From Pseudomonas baltica (GTDB taxonomy: Bacteria > Pseudomonadota > Gammaproteobacteria > Pseudomonadales > Pseudomonadaceae), in NCBI RefSeq assembly GCF_014235765.1, contig NZ_JACMYH010000001.1:496001-560000 (forward strand): 64,000 bases of DNA, given 5' to 3'. Shown piece by piece: positions 1 to 9,307 of the stretch; position 1 is the first letter of the stretch, and each line of letters opens with the position of its first letter. The translations under genes were made by a program, and so were the position numbers. A model generated the notes under the pieces. The model was not told where the DNA came from. It saw only the letters and a list, made by a program, of their open reading frames with translations, and searched no databases.

Positions 1-402
1 TATGGGGTGCTGTACCTGGCCGATACGGTGGAGACGGCGATTGCCGAAGTGCACCACCATCAAAACCGCTACTGGGCAAAGGTGGCCGGCTTGAACTACG
101 ATCGTTTTGTCTTCCGCAGCCTGGTCTGCGCTTTCAATGATGCCGCTTGCCGCGATGCCACCGGGCTGTCGTTGCAAGACCCGGTCTATGCCCCGGACGA
201 CTACAGCGCCGCCAATGCGCTGGGTGCGCACGTTCGGCAACTGGGCGCCACGGGCTTGCTCTACCATTCTGTACGCTCGCCGGGCAACCATTGCTGGGCA
301 TTGATGACGCCCAGGCCTGTTGCCTCGATCATTCAGGCGGGGCACTACGAAATGATCTGGAACGGCGGGATCACCAGCGTCAACCGGATTTCCAATCCCT
401 AG
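1..402 (+). CDS. RES-domain protein, C-terminal part (start lies outside window)
   Basis: The reading frame is open from the first base of the window and ends at 402, so the N-terminus is missing. The visible part begins GVLYLADTVETAIAEVHHHQ, a block typical of the RES domain, and later contains a conserved Ser/His-containing stretch (YHSVRSPGNHCWA). RES proteins are NAD+-degrading toxins or phosphorylases, usually paired with an upstream antitoxin of the Xre/MbcA type; that partner would lie before base 1 and cannot be seen. Assignment to the family is from motif recognition; toxin activity is inferred. Confidence 0.75.
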   Translation, partial: YGVLYLADTVETAIAEVHHHQNRYWAKVAGLNYDRFVFRSLVCAFNDAACRDATGLSLQDPVYAPDDYSAANALGAHVRQLGATGLLYHSVRSPGNHCWALMTPRPVASIIQAGHYEMIWNGGITSVNRISNP

Positions 403-500
403 CGGCGTACCGTTCGCCCGTCATTGCACCCAGTCAGGTTGAACCCGTGCAGCGTCACCGGGCTCTGAACAGACACTGTTTTCAATCCCACGGGTGCCCC

Positions 501-1370
501 ATGATCCAAATCAACAGCTACACCACCGTCAAACGTCGACCACGGGTACCGCACGACATATTCGCCCACTACTGGCGCGACGTGCATGGTCCGCTGTGCG
601 CACGGCTGCCGGGATTGGGCCTGTACATCCAGCACCATCTTTCCCGCGAGCAGGATGCCCATCTGTGGCCGCTGGCCGAAGGTATCCAGGAAATCAGCGA
701 CTACGAGCTCGACGGCGGGGTAGAGATCGGTTTCCTCTCTGCGGCTGACCAGAAGCAGTTCCAGAACGCCAGCTCGTTGTTGTTCAGCGACGAACAGAAC
801 ATGTTCGAGGAAACCCTGGCCTATGATCTGCCCGAAGGCTCGATCAATCTGGTCAATCGCACCGGCGACGAAGTCATGAATGGCCTGGATCAGGCCGATC
901 GCATTCACCTGCACCTGAGCCCGCGCGGCACCCCGGAAAGCCTGCATCAGTACCTGCGCGACAAGCTGGGCCCGCTGCTGGCAGCCAGCGATGCGGTGCT
1001 CAAGGTGCGCCTGCACCTGTGTGCGCCCTTCGAGAACGATGGCATGCACCCACCGGCCCCGGATGTGGCGCATATGGCGACACCGGTGCGGGCACAGCTG
1101 GCCGTGCTGGAGATCGCCTTCGCCAGCCCGCTGGCGCGTCGACGGTTTTACCAGAGTGACGAGTTCCAGCAATCGCAGGCCGAGCAGGCTCGGCATATTG
1201 CCCAGCTCAAGGCGTTCGCGGTGTCCGGGGTGTACACGTACGTGCATGACGGCAAGATCACCACCGCAGGCCTGCGTGGCAGCCGTGCCGCAGAATTGAT
1301 CGATTACCTGGGTGCTACCAACCAGCTGACTGCGGATGTGAGCGCGTTGTTCGTGCAGCATTCGAGCTGA
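501..1370 (+). CDS. EthD-domain-like protein (ferredoxin-fold, duplicated)
   Basis: A 289-residue cytoplasmic protein starting at ATG 501. The N-terminus (MIQINSYTTVKRRP, then HYWRDVHGPLCARLPG) resembles the EthD / dimeric alpha-beta barrel family, in which an early H-x-x-H-G motif is common. A second half with a similar hydrophobic pattern (residues about 135-260, SQAEQARHIAQLKAF) suggests a tandem duplication of the fold. EthD-type proteins accompany degradative oxidative pathways, but no such pathway lies next to it, so the substrate is unknown. It is followed within 25 bases by a strong terminator and stands alone as a transcription unit. No signal peptide or membrane segment is seen. Confidence 0.6.
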   Translation: MIQINSYTTVKRRPRVPHDIFAHYWRDVHGPLCARLPGLGLYIQHHLSREQDAHLWPLAEGIQEISDYELDGGVEIGFLSAADQKQFQNASSLLFSDEQNMFEETLAYDLPEGSINLVNRTGDEVMNGLDQADRIHLHLSPRGTPESLHQYLRDKLGPLLAASDAVLKVRLHLCAPFENDGMHPPAPDVAHMATPVRAQLAVLEIAFASPLARRRFYQSDEFQQSQAEQARHIAQLKAFAVSGVYTYVHDGKITTAGLRGSRAAELIDYLGATNQLTADVSALFVQHSS

Positions 1371-1394
1371 TACGCCGAACCCCGGATGTACAAA

Positions 1395-1435
1395 CGCTCC
1401 CCCTCGGCCACATGCCGAGGAGGAGCGTTTTTTTT
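1395..1435 (+). terminator. Rho-independent terminator after the EthD-like gene
   Basis: CGCTCCcCCTCGG is followed by a short CCACATG loop and CCGAGGaGGAGCG, then eight T residues at 1428-1435. Only one mismatch interrupts the 13-bp stem. It separates the plus-strand gene from the convergent mechanosensitive channel gene. Confidence 0.9.
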
Positions 1436-1462
1436 GCCTTGCTGTCCACTACCCGGTGACGA

Positions 1463-3871
1463 TCAGCTGATCGAGCCATTCTCCGGCGCGGGGCTGGCTT
1501 CGCCTTTTTCGTTGATCAGCAACATGCTCTGTGGCGCCGAAAGGGCTACGCCCATGGTGCGCAGGCGGTCGAGGATGGTGAACAGCAGGTCACTGCGCGC
1601 GGTTCCCACCGAACGCGGGCTGTTGACGAAGCCGCTGACGCTGATCAGCAGGCCAGCGCTGGTCAGGTCCTTGAAGGTGACCGAAGGAGCCGGCTCGGCC
1701 AGGACCGCTTCATGCTCGGCGTAGGCGGTCATCAGCAGCTCGCGGATCTTCAGCACGTCGGTGTCCAGTGGCAGGGTGAGGGTGATGCCCACCACGCCCA
1801 ACGCGTTGCCCATGGTCACGTTGCGCACGTTCTGGGTAATGAACTGCGAGTTGGGAACGATCACCGTCGAACGGTCGCCCATCTGGATTTCCGTGGCGCG
1901 CACGTTGATGCGGCGGATATCCCCCTCCACGCCAGCCAGGCTGACCCAGTCGCCGACCTTGACCGGCCGCTCGGTGAGCAGGATCAATCCGGAGATGAAG
2001 TTCTGCACGATTGCCTGCAGGCCAAAGCCGATACCGACCGACAGCGCGCTGACCACCCAGGTCAGGTTGGTCAGGCTGATGCGCAGCGTCGACAGCACTG
2101 CGATGCCCAACAGCACGAAGCCGATGTAGCCGACCAGGGTCACCAGCGAGGCGCGCATGCCGGCGTCCATGTTGGTTTCCGGCAGCAGCCGATCCCCCAG
2201 CCAGTTCTTCAGGACGCGGATACTGAACAGGCCGCCAACCAGCAGCAGCACCGCAATCAGGATATCGCCCGGCACGATGTTGAAGGCGCCGAGGGATTTG
2301 CTGCCCACGTCCAGCCGGGCGAAGCTGGCCAGCAGTTCGCTGGGGTTCGATCCCGACGGCATGAAGGCCAGAATCAGCGCAACGCACAGCAGCAAGGTTC
2401 GGCCCACGCCGGCCAGCAGGGTACTGGCCTGGGCCTGATGCCGTGGCGACAGCCCGAGCATGGCGCCCAGGGCCTGGCCGCCGGACTGCTTGGGCGAGAG
2501 CAGGGTTTCGCAGATGTCGACGAAGAACACCGTCAGCAGGTACGCGGTCGAGGTGACCAGGCTGATCCACAGCAGCTTGACGGTCAGCACGTAGGCCAGC
2601 GTCAGGTAGCCGCTCAGCAGCCCGAGCACGATGATGCCGATCCACACCGAGAGGATGAACGGAATCAGGCCGACGAAGCCTGCGGTGCGCTCGAGGGTGA
2701 AGCGGCGACGCGTTTGGCGCACACGCACCAGGCCGTAGACGAAGATCGACGCTACCAGCAGCGCGGTCAGGCCGTTGACCGCGACCGACAGCGCCAGGCT
2801 GCTGGCGATCACGCTGTTGATCCGTTCGAAAGTGCCGGTGAACATCAGTGCGAGGGCAAGCACGGCTGGCAGGTTGCCAATGGCGCTGGCGATCGGGTCG
2901 GGAATGTTGGGCAGGCGCCAGGACGGGTTGGGCAGCATCAGCAGGGCGCGGCCCATGCCGACGATGAAGGCGCAGAACAGGATCAGCGTCTGCACCTGTT
3001 CGATCAGGTTCAACACATTGGCGCTGGGTTGCGAATGGCTGACGATGCCCCACTGCAGCAGCGAGGTCGCCGCGCTGATGGTCAGCACCGTGGTCAGCCC
3101 GGTGGCCATGGCCAGCGTACTGCGGCGCAACCGACCTTCGGGGAACCAGCGAATCATGGCCCGCACCAGCAGCCGCTCGATCAGCCGTCGGGCCACCACC
3201 CATATCAGCAGGGCGCCCAGCACAATCGTGATGAACGTGCCGCGCGAGCCGGGTGCCAGGGCGCTGTCGAAGACTTGAGAGACGTCCTGCCAGAGGCTGC
3301 CCAGCTTTCTGACGTCGTCATCGGTGGGCTGGATCAGGCTGGACCAGAACGCGGAGCTCAAGGGGCTGGCGGACCGGGTGCTGATCTGGGTGTCCAGCAG
3401 GTTGCGCCGCAGGTTGAGGATCTGGATCGCCAGGTCACCGGCCGAGGTACTCAACGCCGTGGTATCGGCCTGGTCGGTGGTCAACGCCTTCTTCTGGTTG
3501 GTCAGCGTGCGGCGCTGGGCCGTCAGGGTCTGCGGCTCCTCCGGTTGCGCTGCGCCCAGCACGTTGAGCTGGTCATCCAGATGCCCCATGTCCACGCCCT
3601 GGCGAGCCAGCAACGCATCGGCCTGACGCTGCACCTGCAGCGCTGCCTGGCGCAGGCTGGCAAGCAGGTCATCGTTGGCGGCAGTCGAGACCTTCTGGCG
3701 AATCTGGTCGAGCTGGTCGCTGAGCTGTGCGGGTGTGGCCAGCACTTCGACCGGGGCGCTGGCGGTATTGGCCGGCGGTGCCGGGGCAGGCTCGGCATGG
3801 GCGGGCAGGGTGGCCCACAGGCACAGGGCCAGCAAGCCCATGCACCAACGGTTGATCATGGAATGCCGCAT
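1463..3871 (-). CDS. Mechanosensitive ion channel, MscS superfamily with DUF3772-type periplasmic domain
   Basis: An 802-residue inner-membrane channel that would release solutes on hypo-osmotic shock. From ATG 3871 the protein has a signal peptide (LLALCLWATLPAHA), a coiled-coil-rich periplasmic region of about 170 residues with the SPLSSAFWSSLIQPTDDDV-type DUF3772 block, about ten hydrophobic segments, then the MscS pore and beta domain near residues 600-720 (VSALSVGIGFGLQAIVQNF, then GDWVSLAGVEGDIRRI and VIVPNSQF). The start at 3871 is preferred over an upstream one because the signal peptide fits directly behind it. It stands alone, convergent with the EthD-like gene and divergent from pstS. 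A second, differently built member lies at 44950-47409. Confidence 0.9.
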   Translation of the reverse strand: MRHSMINRWCMGLLALCLWATLPAHAEPAPAPPANTASAPVEVLATPAQLSDQLDQIRQKVSTAANDDLLASLRQAALQVQRQADALLARQGVDMGHLDDQLNVLGAAQPEEPQTLTAQRRTLTNQKKALTTDQADTTALSTSAGDLAIQILNLRRNLLDTQISTRSASPLSSAFWSSLIQPTDDDVRKLGSLWQDVSQVFDSALAPGSRGTFITIVLGALLIWVVARRLIERLLVRAMIRWFPEGRLRRSTLAMATGLTTVLTISAATSLLQWGIVSHSQPSANVLNLIEQVQTLILFCAFIVGMGRALLMLPNPSWRLPNIPDPIASAIGNLPAVLALALMFTGTFERINSVIASSLALSVAVNGLTALLVASIFVYGLVRVRQTRRRFTLERTAGFVGLIPFILSVWIGIIVLGLLSGYLTLAYVLTVKLLWISLVTSTAYLLTVFFVDICETLLSPKQSGGQALGAMLGLSPRHQAQASTLLAGVGRTLLLCVALILAFMPSGSNPSELLASFARLDVGSKSLGAFNIVPGDILIAVLLLVGGLFSIRVLKNWLGDRLLPETNMDAGMRASLVTLVGYIGFVLLGIAVLSTLRISLTNLTWVVSALSVGIGFGLQAIVQNFISGLILLTERPVKVGDWVSLAGVEGDIRRINVRATEIQMGDRSTVIVPNSQFITQNVRNVTMGNALGVVGITLTLPLDTDVLKIRELLMTAYAEHEAVLAEPAPSVTFKDLTSAGLLISVSGFVNSPRSVGTARSDLLFTILDRLRTMGVALSAPQSMLLINEKGEASPAPENGSIS

Positions 3872-4042
3872 GTTCGGATTCTCTTTGAGCGGTTGCCAGC
3901 TCCGGCGAGCAACCAGGCGTAAAAATGATGGAGGCCTGAGCCAGGACAACAGGCATTGCCCGCGCTGGCGCCGGGCGAGGTTACAACAACTCGATGAGAT
4001 TTACGCACTCGTCATCCGCGAACGGGTCACTGCCGGTCGTCG

Positions 4043-4078
4043 GATTCATCAAACCGTAACAAAAGCTGTGCACAGTTC
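4043..4078 (+). promoter_or_regulatory. Candidate PHO box(es) upstream of pstS
   Basis: About 30-65 bases before pstS, heptamer-like elements ATTCATC, CCGTAAC and GCTGTGC recur with a period of roughly 11 bases, as in CTGTCAT-type PhoB direct repeats. The best 18-mer (4043-4060) matches about 13 of 18 consensus positions. This is the expected control for a pst operon but is not a perfect site. Confidence 0.45.
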
Positions 4079-4108
4079 CGTTGCCCTTTATCTCAGTGAG
4101 TTCCTTAG

Positions 4109-5140
4109 ATGAAAAGTTTGATGAAGTCTGCCGCGCTCGCCGTCGCCGTTTCGCTCAGCGCCAGCTCCATGGCCTTCGCTGCCGAAAGCGTGCGGCTGAC
4201 CGGCTCCGGCGCCAGCTTTCCGGCCCCGATCTACCTCACCTGGTTCAAGGACTTCAGCAAGAAAACCGCTGGCGTTACCGTTGACTACCAGTCCAAGGGG
4301 AGCGGTGCGGGCGTACAGGACTTTTTGAACAAGACCGTCGATTTCGCTGCCAGCGACTCGGCCATGAAAGATGAAGACATCGCCAAGGTGGCCGAAGGCG
4401 CGCAACTGCTGCCGATGACCGCGGGCGAAATCGTCCTGGCCTACAACCTGCCGGGCAGCCCCAAGGGCCTGAAACTGCCGCGTGAAGTCTACTCCAACAT
4501 CTTCCTGGGCAAGATCACCAAGTGGAACGATCCGCAGATCGTCGCTGCCAACCCGGATCTGAAACTCACCGACATGCCCATCACCGTGGTCGTGCGCGCC
4601 GACTCCAGTGGCACCACCGCAGTGTTCACCAAGCACCTGGCAACCATCAACCCGGCGTTCAAGCAGACCCTGGGCGAGGGCAACACCGTCAACTGGCCTG
4701 CCAGTGACAAGTTCATCAAGTCGCCCAAGAACGACGGCGTGACCGCCACCGTTCGCCAGACCCCTGGCGCGATCGGCTACATCGAGTATGGCTTCGCCAA
4801 ACTGGCCAAGGTCGACTTCGCCGAACTGCAGAACAAGGCCGGCAAGTACGTGGTACCGAATGCCGAAAGCGGTGCCGAGGCCCTGGCCGCGGTGAAGATG
4901 CCGGAAAACCTGGTGGCCTGGCTGCCGGATCCAGAAGGTGAGAAGTCCTACCCGATCACCACCTACACCTGGATGATCTTCCGCAAGCAGAACGAAGATC
5001 CGGCCAAGGCCAAGGCCATGCGCGACATGATCGAGTACAGCCTGACCGAAGGCCAGAAGATCGCCGATTCGATGGGCTACATCCCGCTGCCGCCGTCGGT
5101 TGTGGAGCAGGTTCGCAAAGCCAGCGCCAATATCCAGTGA
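4109..5140 (+). CDS. pstS: Phosphate ABC transporter substrate-binding protein PstS
   Basis: A 343-residue periplasmic phosphate-binding protein. A signal peptide (AALAVAVSLSASSMAFAAES) precedes the characteristic LTGSGASFPAPIYLTWF block, and the phosphate-contacting loops SKGSGAGVQ, FAASDSAM and ADSSGTTAVF are all present. It delivers Pi to the PstC/PstA permease. It heads the operon pstS-pstC-pstA-pstB and has candidate PHO boxes upstream, so it is expected to be induced by PhoB under phosphate limitation. The family call is very firm. The partner PstC is the short (about 320-residue) form, unlike the long PstC fused to extra N-terminal sequence encoded near phoU in many pseudomonads, so this is probably the second Pst system of the cell. 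Confidence 0.96.
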   Translation: MKSLMKSAALAVAVSLSASSMAFAAESVRLTGSGASFPAPIYLTWFKDFSKKTAGVTVDYQSKGSGAGVQDFLNKTVDFAASDSAMKDEDIAKVAEGAQLLPMTAGEIVLAYNLPGSPKGLKLPREVYSNIFLGKITKWNDPQIVAANPDLKLTDMPITVVVRADSSGTTAVFTKHLATINPAFKQTLGEGNTVNWPASDKFIKSPKNDGVTATVRQTPGAIGYIEYGFAKLAKVDFAELQNKAGKYVVPNAESGAEALAAVKMPENLVAWLPDPEGEKSYPITTYTWMIFRKQNEDPAKAKAMRDMIEYSLTEGQKIADSMGYIPLPPSVVEQVRKASANIQ

Positions 5141-5148
5141 CATGCGCG

Positions 5149-5192
5149 AGACCTCTCCCGTCCTGGCTTCGCTGCCGGGTCGGGCGAGGTCT
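5149..5192 (+). other. Intercistronic stem-loop between pstS and pstC
   Basis: AGACCTC at 5149-5155 pairs with GAGGTCT at 5186-5192, enclosing a GC-rich inner part (CCCG...CGGG). There is no T-run. Such a structure after the binding-protein gene commonly protects its mRNA or reduces read-through, giving more PstS than permease; that role is inferred. Confidence 0.6.
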
Positions 5193-5216
5193 ACTTCCAC
5201 ACCCCGGAATTAATCA

Positions 5217-6182
5217 ATGAACAGCCCTTTCGTTGTACCGGATAACCCGGACTCAGCCTGCCAGCCGCCTTCGACGAAGGACTTTCTGGTCGATCGCACG
5301 TTCCGTGCGCTTGCGCGCGTCGGTGTGGTGCTGATTCTGGCCGTGGTATTTGCCCTGGTATTCGAAGTAGGGCGCAAGGCACTGCCCGGCATGGAAAAAC
5401 ACGGCTTCGACGTGCTGTTCGGCACCGTGTGGGATGTCAACCAAGGCAAGTACGGCATTCTCCCGGCCATCTGGGGGACGCTGTACAGCGCCTTGATCGC
5501 CCTGGTCATCGCCGGTTTCTTCGGCATCAGCATGGCGATCTTCCTGACCCAGGATTTCCTGCCTGCCAAGCTGGCGGCGGTATTCCGCACAATCGTCGAA
5601 CTGCTCGCGGCCATTCCAAGCGTCGTCTACGGCCTGTGGGGCATCTATGTAGTCATCCCGGCGATTCGCCCGCTGACCACCTGGCTGCACACCGAACTGA
5701 GCTGGATTCCCTTTTTCGGCACATCACTGAGCGGGCCCGGGCTGCTGCCAGCTGCGCTGGTGCTGGCCATCATGATTCTGCCGACCATCGCTGCCGTGTC
5801 CCAGGACGCCCTGACCGCCGTGCCGATGAAAACCAAGCAAGCCGCCTACGGCATGGGTACTACCCACTGGGAAGCGATCCTGAAGGTCATGGTGCCCTCG
5901 GCAGCAACCGGTATCTTCGGTTCGCTGGTACTGGGCCTGGGTCGAGCCCTGGGTGAAACCATGGCCCTGGCCATGCTGGTGGGCAACGCCAACAACATCT
6001 CGCTGTCGCTGTTCGCTCCGGCCAACACCCTGGCAGCGTTGTTGGCACTGAACTTCCCGGAGGCCGGGCCCAGCGAGATCGAAGTGCTGATGTACGCGGC
6101 ACTGGTGTTGATGCTGATCACCCTGATCGTCAACCTCATCGGCTCCATGCTCATGGTCTACGCGCAACGGGGTAGCAAATAA
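5217..6182 (+). CDS. pstC: Phosphate ABC transporter permease PstC
   Basis: A 321-residue inner-membrane permease with six predicted transmembrane segments. The first hydrophobic helix (VGVVLILAVVFALVFEVG) follows a roughly 35-residue cytoplasmic N-terminus. The region ALVLAIMILPTIAAVSQDAL, then AAYGMGTTHWEAILKVMVPSA, is the EAA coupling loop that contacts PstB, and GLGRALGETMALAMLVGNA is the PstC signature. Its length is that of ordinary bacterial PstC. It starts 76 bases after pstS and overlaps pstA by one base (TAATG), indicating co-translation. Confidence 0.95.
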   Translation: MNSPFVVPDNPDSACQPPSTKDFLVDRTFRALARVGVVLILAVVFALVFEVGRKALPGMEKHGFDVLFGTVWDVNQGKYGILPAIWGTLYSALIALVIAGFFGISMAIFLTQDFLPAKLAAVFRTIVELLAAIPSVVYGLWGIYVVIPAIRPLTTWLHTELSWIPFFGTSLSGPGLLPAALVLAIMILPTIAAVSQDALTAVPMKTKQAAYGMGTTHWEAILKVMVPSAATGIFGSLVLGLGRALGETMALAMLVGNANNISLSLFAPANTLAALLALNFPEAGPSEIEVLMYAALVLMLITLIVNLIGSMLMVYAQRGSK

Positions 6183-7075
6183 TGACAAGCCTGAGTAAGC
6201 CTACCGCCGCGTTGCCCAGCCTGCAGCGCAAGTTCGAAGGCCGCGCCCTGCGCAGTCTGGTATTGACCACACTGGTCTGGAGCGGCGCGCTGATCGCCAG
6301 CGTGCCCCTGCTGTCGGTGTTGTACATGTTGATCACCCGTGGCGGCGCGCGCCTGAGCCTGGAAGTGTTCACCGAGCTGCCACCGACCGGTTTCGAAACC
6401 GGCGGTGGCTTCGGCAACGCCATGGCCGGCACCTTCGTGATGGTCGGTATCGCGGCGGCGATCGCAGTACCTGTCGGCATCATGGCAGCGGTGTTCCTCG
6501 CCGAACTGGGGCCCGACAGCAAACTGGCCAACGCCGCGCGGTTCGCGGCGAAGATGCTCACTGGCCTGCCGTCGATTCTGGCCGGGGTGTTCGCCTACGC
6601 GCTGGTGGTGATGACTACCGGTACCTATTCCGCGCCTGCGGGCGGGGTGGCCCTGGCCGTGCTGATGCTGCCGATCGTGGTGCTGACCGCCGAGGAGTCC
6701 ATGAAGATGGTGCCCAAGGTGATGAAGGACGCCGCCTATGGCATGGGCTGTACGCGCTCCCAGGTGATCTGGAAGATCATCCTGCCCACCGGCATGCCGG
6801 CGATTCTTACCGGGGTCATGCTCGCCGTGGCACGGGCTGCGGGCGAAACCGCTCCGCTGTTGTTCACCGCGCTGTTCAGCAACTACTGGATCTACCACGA
6901 AGGCAACCTGGCGGTGATGAACCCCACCGCGTCGCTGGCCGTGCTGATCTACAACTTTTCCGGCATGCCCTTCGACAACCAGTTGGAGCTCGCCTGGGCG
7001 GCCTCCCTCGTGTTGGTGATGATCGTGCTGTTTGTGAACATTGTCAGTCGTGTTTTCGGCAAGCCCAAGTTCTGA
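6182..7075 (+). CDS. pstA: Phosphate ABC transporter permease PstA
   Basis: A 297-residue partner permease that forms the membrane channel with PstC. It has six predicted membrane segments and the EAA loop [21 protein letters not shown] followed by [20 protein letters not shown], typical of PstA. The start ATG overlaps the stop of pstC. A short gap of 19 bases leads to pstB. Length and motifs match the family without anomalies. Confidence 0.95.
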   Translation: MTSLSKPTAALPSLQRKFEGRALRSLVLTTLVWSGALIASVPLLSVLYMLITRGGARLSLEVFTELPPTGFETGGGFGNAMAGTFVMVGIAAAIAVPVGIMAAVFLAELGPDSKLANAARFAAKMLTGLPSILAGVFAYALVVMTTGTYSAPAGGVALAVLMLPIVVLTAEESMKMVPKVMKDAAYGMGCTRSQVIWKIILPTGMPAILTGVMLAVARAAGETAPLLFTALFSNYWIYHEGNLAVMNPTASLAVLIYNFSGMPFDNQLELAWAASLVLVMIVLFVNIVSRVFGKPKF

Positions 7076-7094
7076 GAATGGGAGCACCTATATT

Positions 7095-7913
<819 letters not shown>

Positions 7914-7957
7914 ACAGCGGCAGGATGCCGTTTCACCCACCGAGTCCAGGAACATTC

Positions 7958-8659
7958 ATGTCTGCAACGCGTCGTCTTGATCTGCCCGCCATCGAAGTAG
8001 CCCTGCGCGAAGTGCAGGGCCGCTTTGCCGAGCTCAGCGAGCACTTCACCGAGCAGCGTGATCCGTTGACGGACGAGGTGGTGGAGAACGTCCTGGCCGG
8101 CTATGCCCTGGTCGACGAATACGTGGCAGCCGGGGTTGACCTGTTCGACCTGCAACAGGTGAACCTGATGCTGGAAATCAATGCCACCGTGCTGTGCGGG
8201 CGTGATCCGGCGCGGCGTGTGGAGTTTGCCCAGCATCTGGCCGCCACCGAAGAGCATTTCTTCAACAACACCGAAGGTGGCATCAAGGATCTGTACAACT
8301 GGTACTGCACGTACCGCAGCGAGTCGGTGTGGAAGCGCGCCGCCGGCGTCTACGTGCGCATCCTCAGCAAGCCGCAGCTGTTCATCGAAGGCAACAATCG
8401 CACCGGTTCGCTGATCGTCAGCTATCTGCTGATCCGCGCCGGGCTTCCGCCTTTCGTGCTGTCGTTGGATAATGCGCAGGGTTATTTCAACCCTTCGTCG
8501 GTGATCCGCAACTCCGCCAAGCATGGCGTCAAGGCGCTCTACGAATTGCCCAAGATCAAGAAGAAATACGCCGCCTTCCTCGAAGAGCAGGCACCGGACC
8601 CGAAGAAGTTCTTCCTCAGCCACAAGCAGCTGGCCATGCACGAGGGCAGGGGCCGATGA
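7958..8659 (+). CDS. Fic-like fold protein with degenerate active site, downstream of pstB
   Basis: A 233-residue soluble protein, start ATG 7958 (an earlier in-frame ATG at 7925 is less likely). Residues 140-151 read QLFIEGNNRTGS, which resembles the Fic motif HPFxEGNGRxxR but lacks the catalytic His (Gln at that place), the second Gly (Asn) and the last Arg (Ser). The preceding helices (AAGVYVRILSKP) and following hydrophobic helix (LIVSYLLIRAG) fit the Fic core. AMPylation activity is therefore doubtful; a binding or regulatory role is more likely. It begins 44 bases after pstB and its stop overlaps the next start (ATGA), so it is probably expressed with the pst genes. Confidence 0.55.
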   Translation: MSATRRLDLPAIEVALREVQGRFAELSEHFTEQRDPLTDEVVENVLAGYALVDEYVAAGVDLFDLQQVNLMLEINATVLCGRDPARRVEFAQHLAATEEHFFNNTEGGIKDLYNWYCTYRSESVWKRAAGVYVRILSKPQLFIEGNNRTGSLIVSYLLIRAGLPPFVLSLDNAQGYFNPSSVIRNSAKHGVKALYELPKIKKKYAAFLEEQAPDPKKFFLSHKQLAMHEGRGR

Positions 8660-9306
8660 ACCAGACACACCGCGCTGACGGATGCGACCGCAGCGCTTCA
8701 ACCCAAACGTCGCCCAATCCGATGTGGCAAGCGATCACAGGTCTCAATCCGATGAATCCGTTCAACCGTCCGCGCGTGCGTATCTCGTTCGACATCGACG
8801 ACACCCTGGCCTGCCTGCCCCATCACAGCGAAGCCGAACAGAGCTGGCTGCCCGGCTTCGTGCACCGCTGGCTGGGCGAGCCGCTGCGCATCGGTACCCG
8901 CTCGCTGACGCGTGAACTGCGTCGTCAGGGCTGCAGCATCTGGGTGTATACCTCTTCCGGGCGCACACCGGCCTATATCAAGCGCTGGCTGTTGCTGCAC
9001 GGTATCCGCGTGGACGGCGTGGTCAACAGCGAAGTCCATAGCCGCGCCCTAGCCAGCCATGGCATGAGCCTCTCGCCTTCGAAGTTTCCGCCGGCCTTCG
9101 ACATCGATCTGCACGTCGACGACTCCGAGGGTGTGCAGAGCGAAGGCCACGAGCATGGTTTTCGCGTGGTCGTGGTGCGCCCGGATGACCAGAGCTGGAC
9201 GCACCGCGTGCTCGAGGCGGTCGCCACGGTCCAGGCGCAGCTGGCGCGACAGCAGACGCTGCGCCACAAACAGCCGGTGGGGCAGGTTTCCCAAGCCTAC
9301 TCCTGA
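8656..9306 (+). CDS. HAD-superfamily-like protein
   Basis: A 216-residue protein with HAD-type motifs: motif I FDIDDTL (around residue 45), motif II WVYTSSGRT, and a late HVDDSEG acidic motif preceded by a Lys (SPSK). This is the order expected of a phosphatase or nucleotidase. The first 35 residues are not conserved-looking, and an internal start near the NPMNPFNRPRVR segment is possible. Its start overlaps the stop of the Fic-like gene by four bases, so the two are translationally coupled at the end of the pst transcript. A role in phosphate scavenging is a reasonable inference only. Its stop lies one base from the convergent activator gene. Confidence 0.6.
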   Translation: MNQTHRADGCDRSASTQTSPNPMWQAITGLNPMNPFNRPRVRISFDIDDTLACLPHHSEAEQSWLPGFVHRWLGEPLRIGTRSLTRELRRQGCSIWVYTSSGRTPAYIKRWLLLHGIRVDGVVNSEVHSRALASHGMSLSPSKFPPAFDIDLHVDDSEGVQSEGHEHGFRVVVVRPDDQSWTHRVLEAVATVQAQLARQQTLRHKQPVGQVSQAYS

Positions 9307-9307
9307 G

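Noticed and set aside
1712-3922. Long plus-strand frame opposite the first mechanosensitive channel
   Set aside because: Same type of antisense shadow; the minus-strand protein has a signal peptide, membrane segments and the MscS domain.
4011-4030. GTCAT and GTCAC words considered as a PHO box
   Set aside because: They are 15 bases apart instead of 11, so the direct-repeat phase needed for PhoB is wrong; the later 4043-4078 repeats fit better.
7041-7094. Earlier start for pstB inside the end of pstA
   Set aside because: The GTG at 7095 has a GGGAG site at proper distance and gives the normal PstB length; the earlier extension is not family-like.
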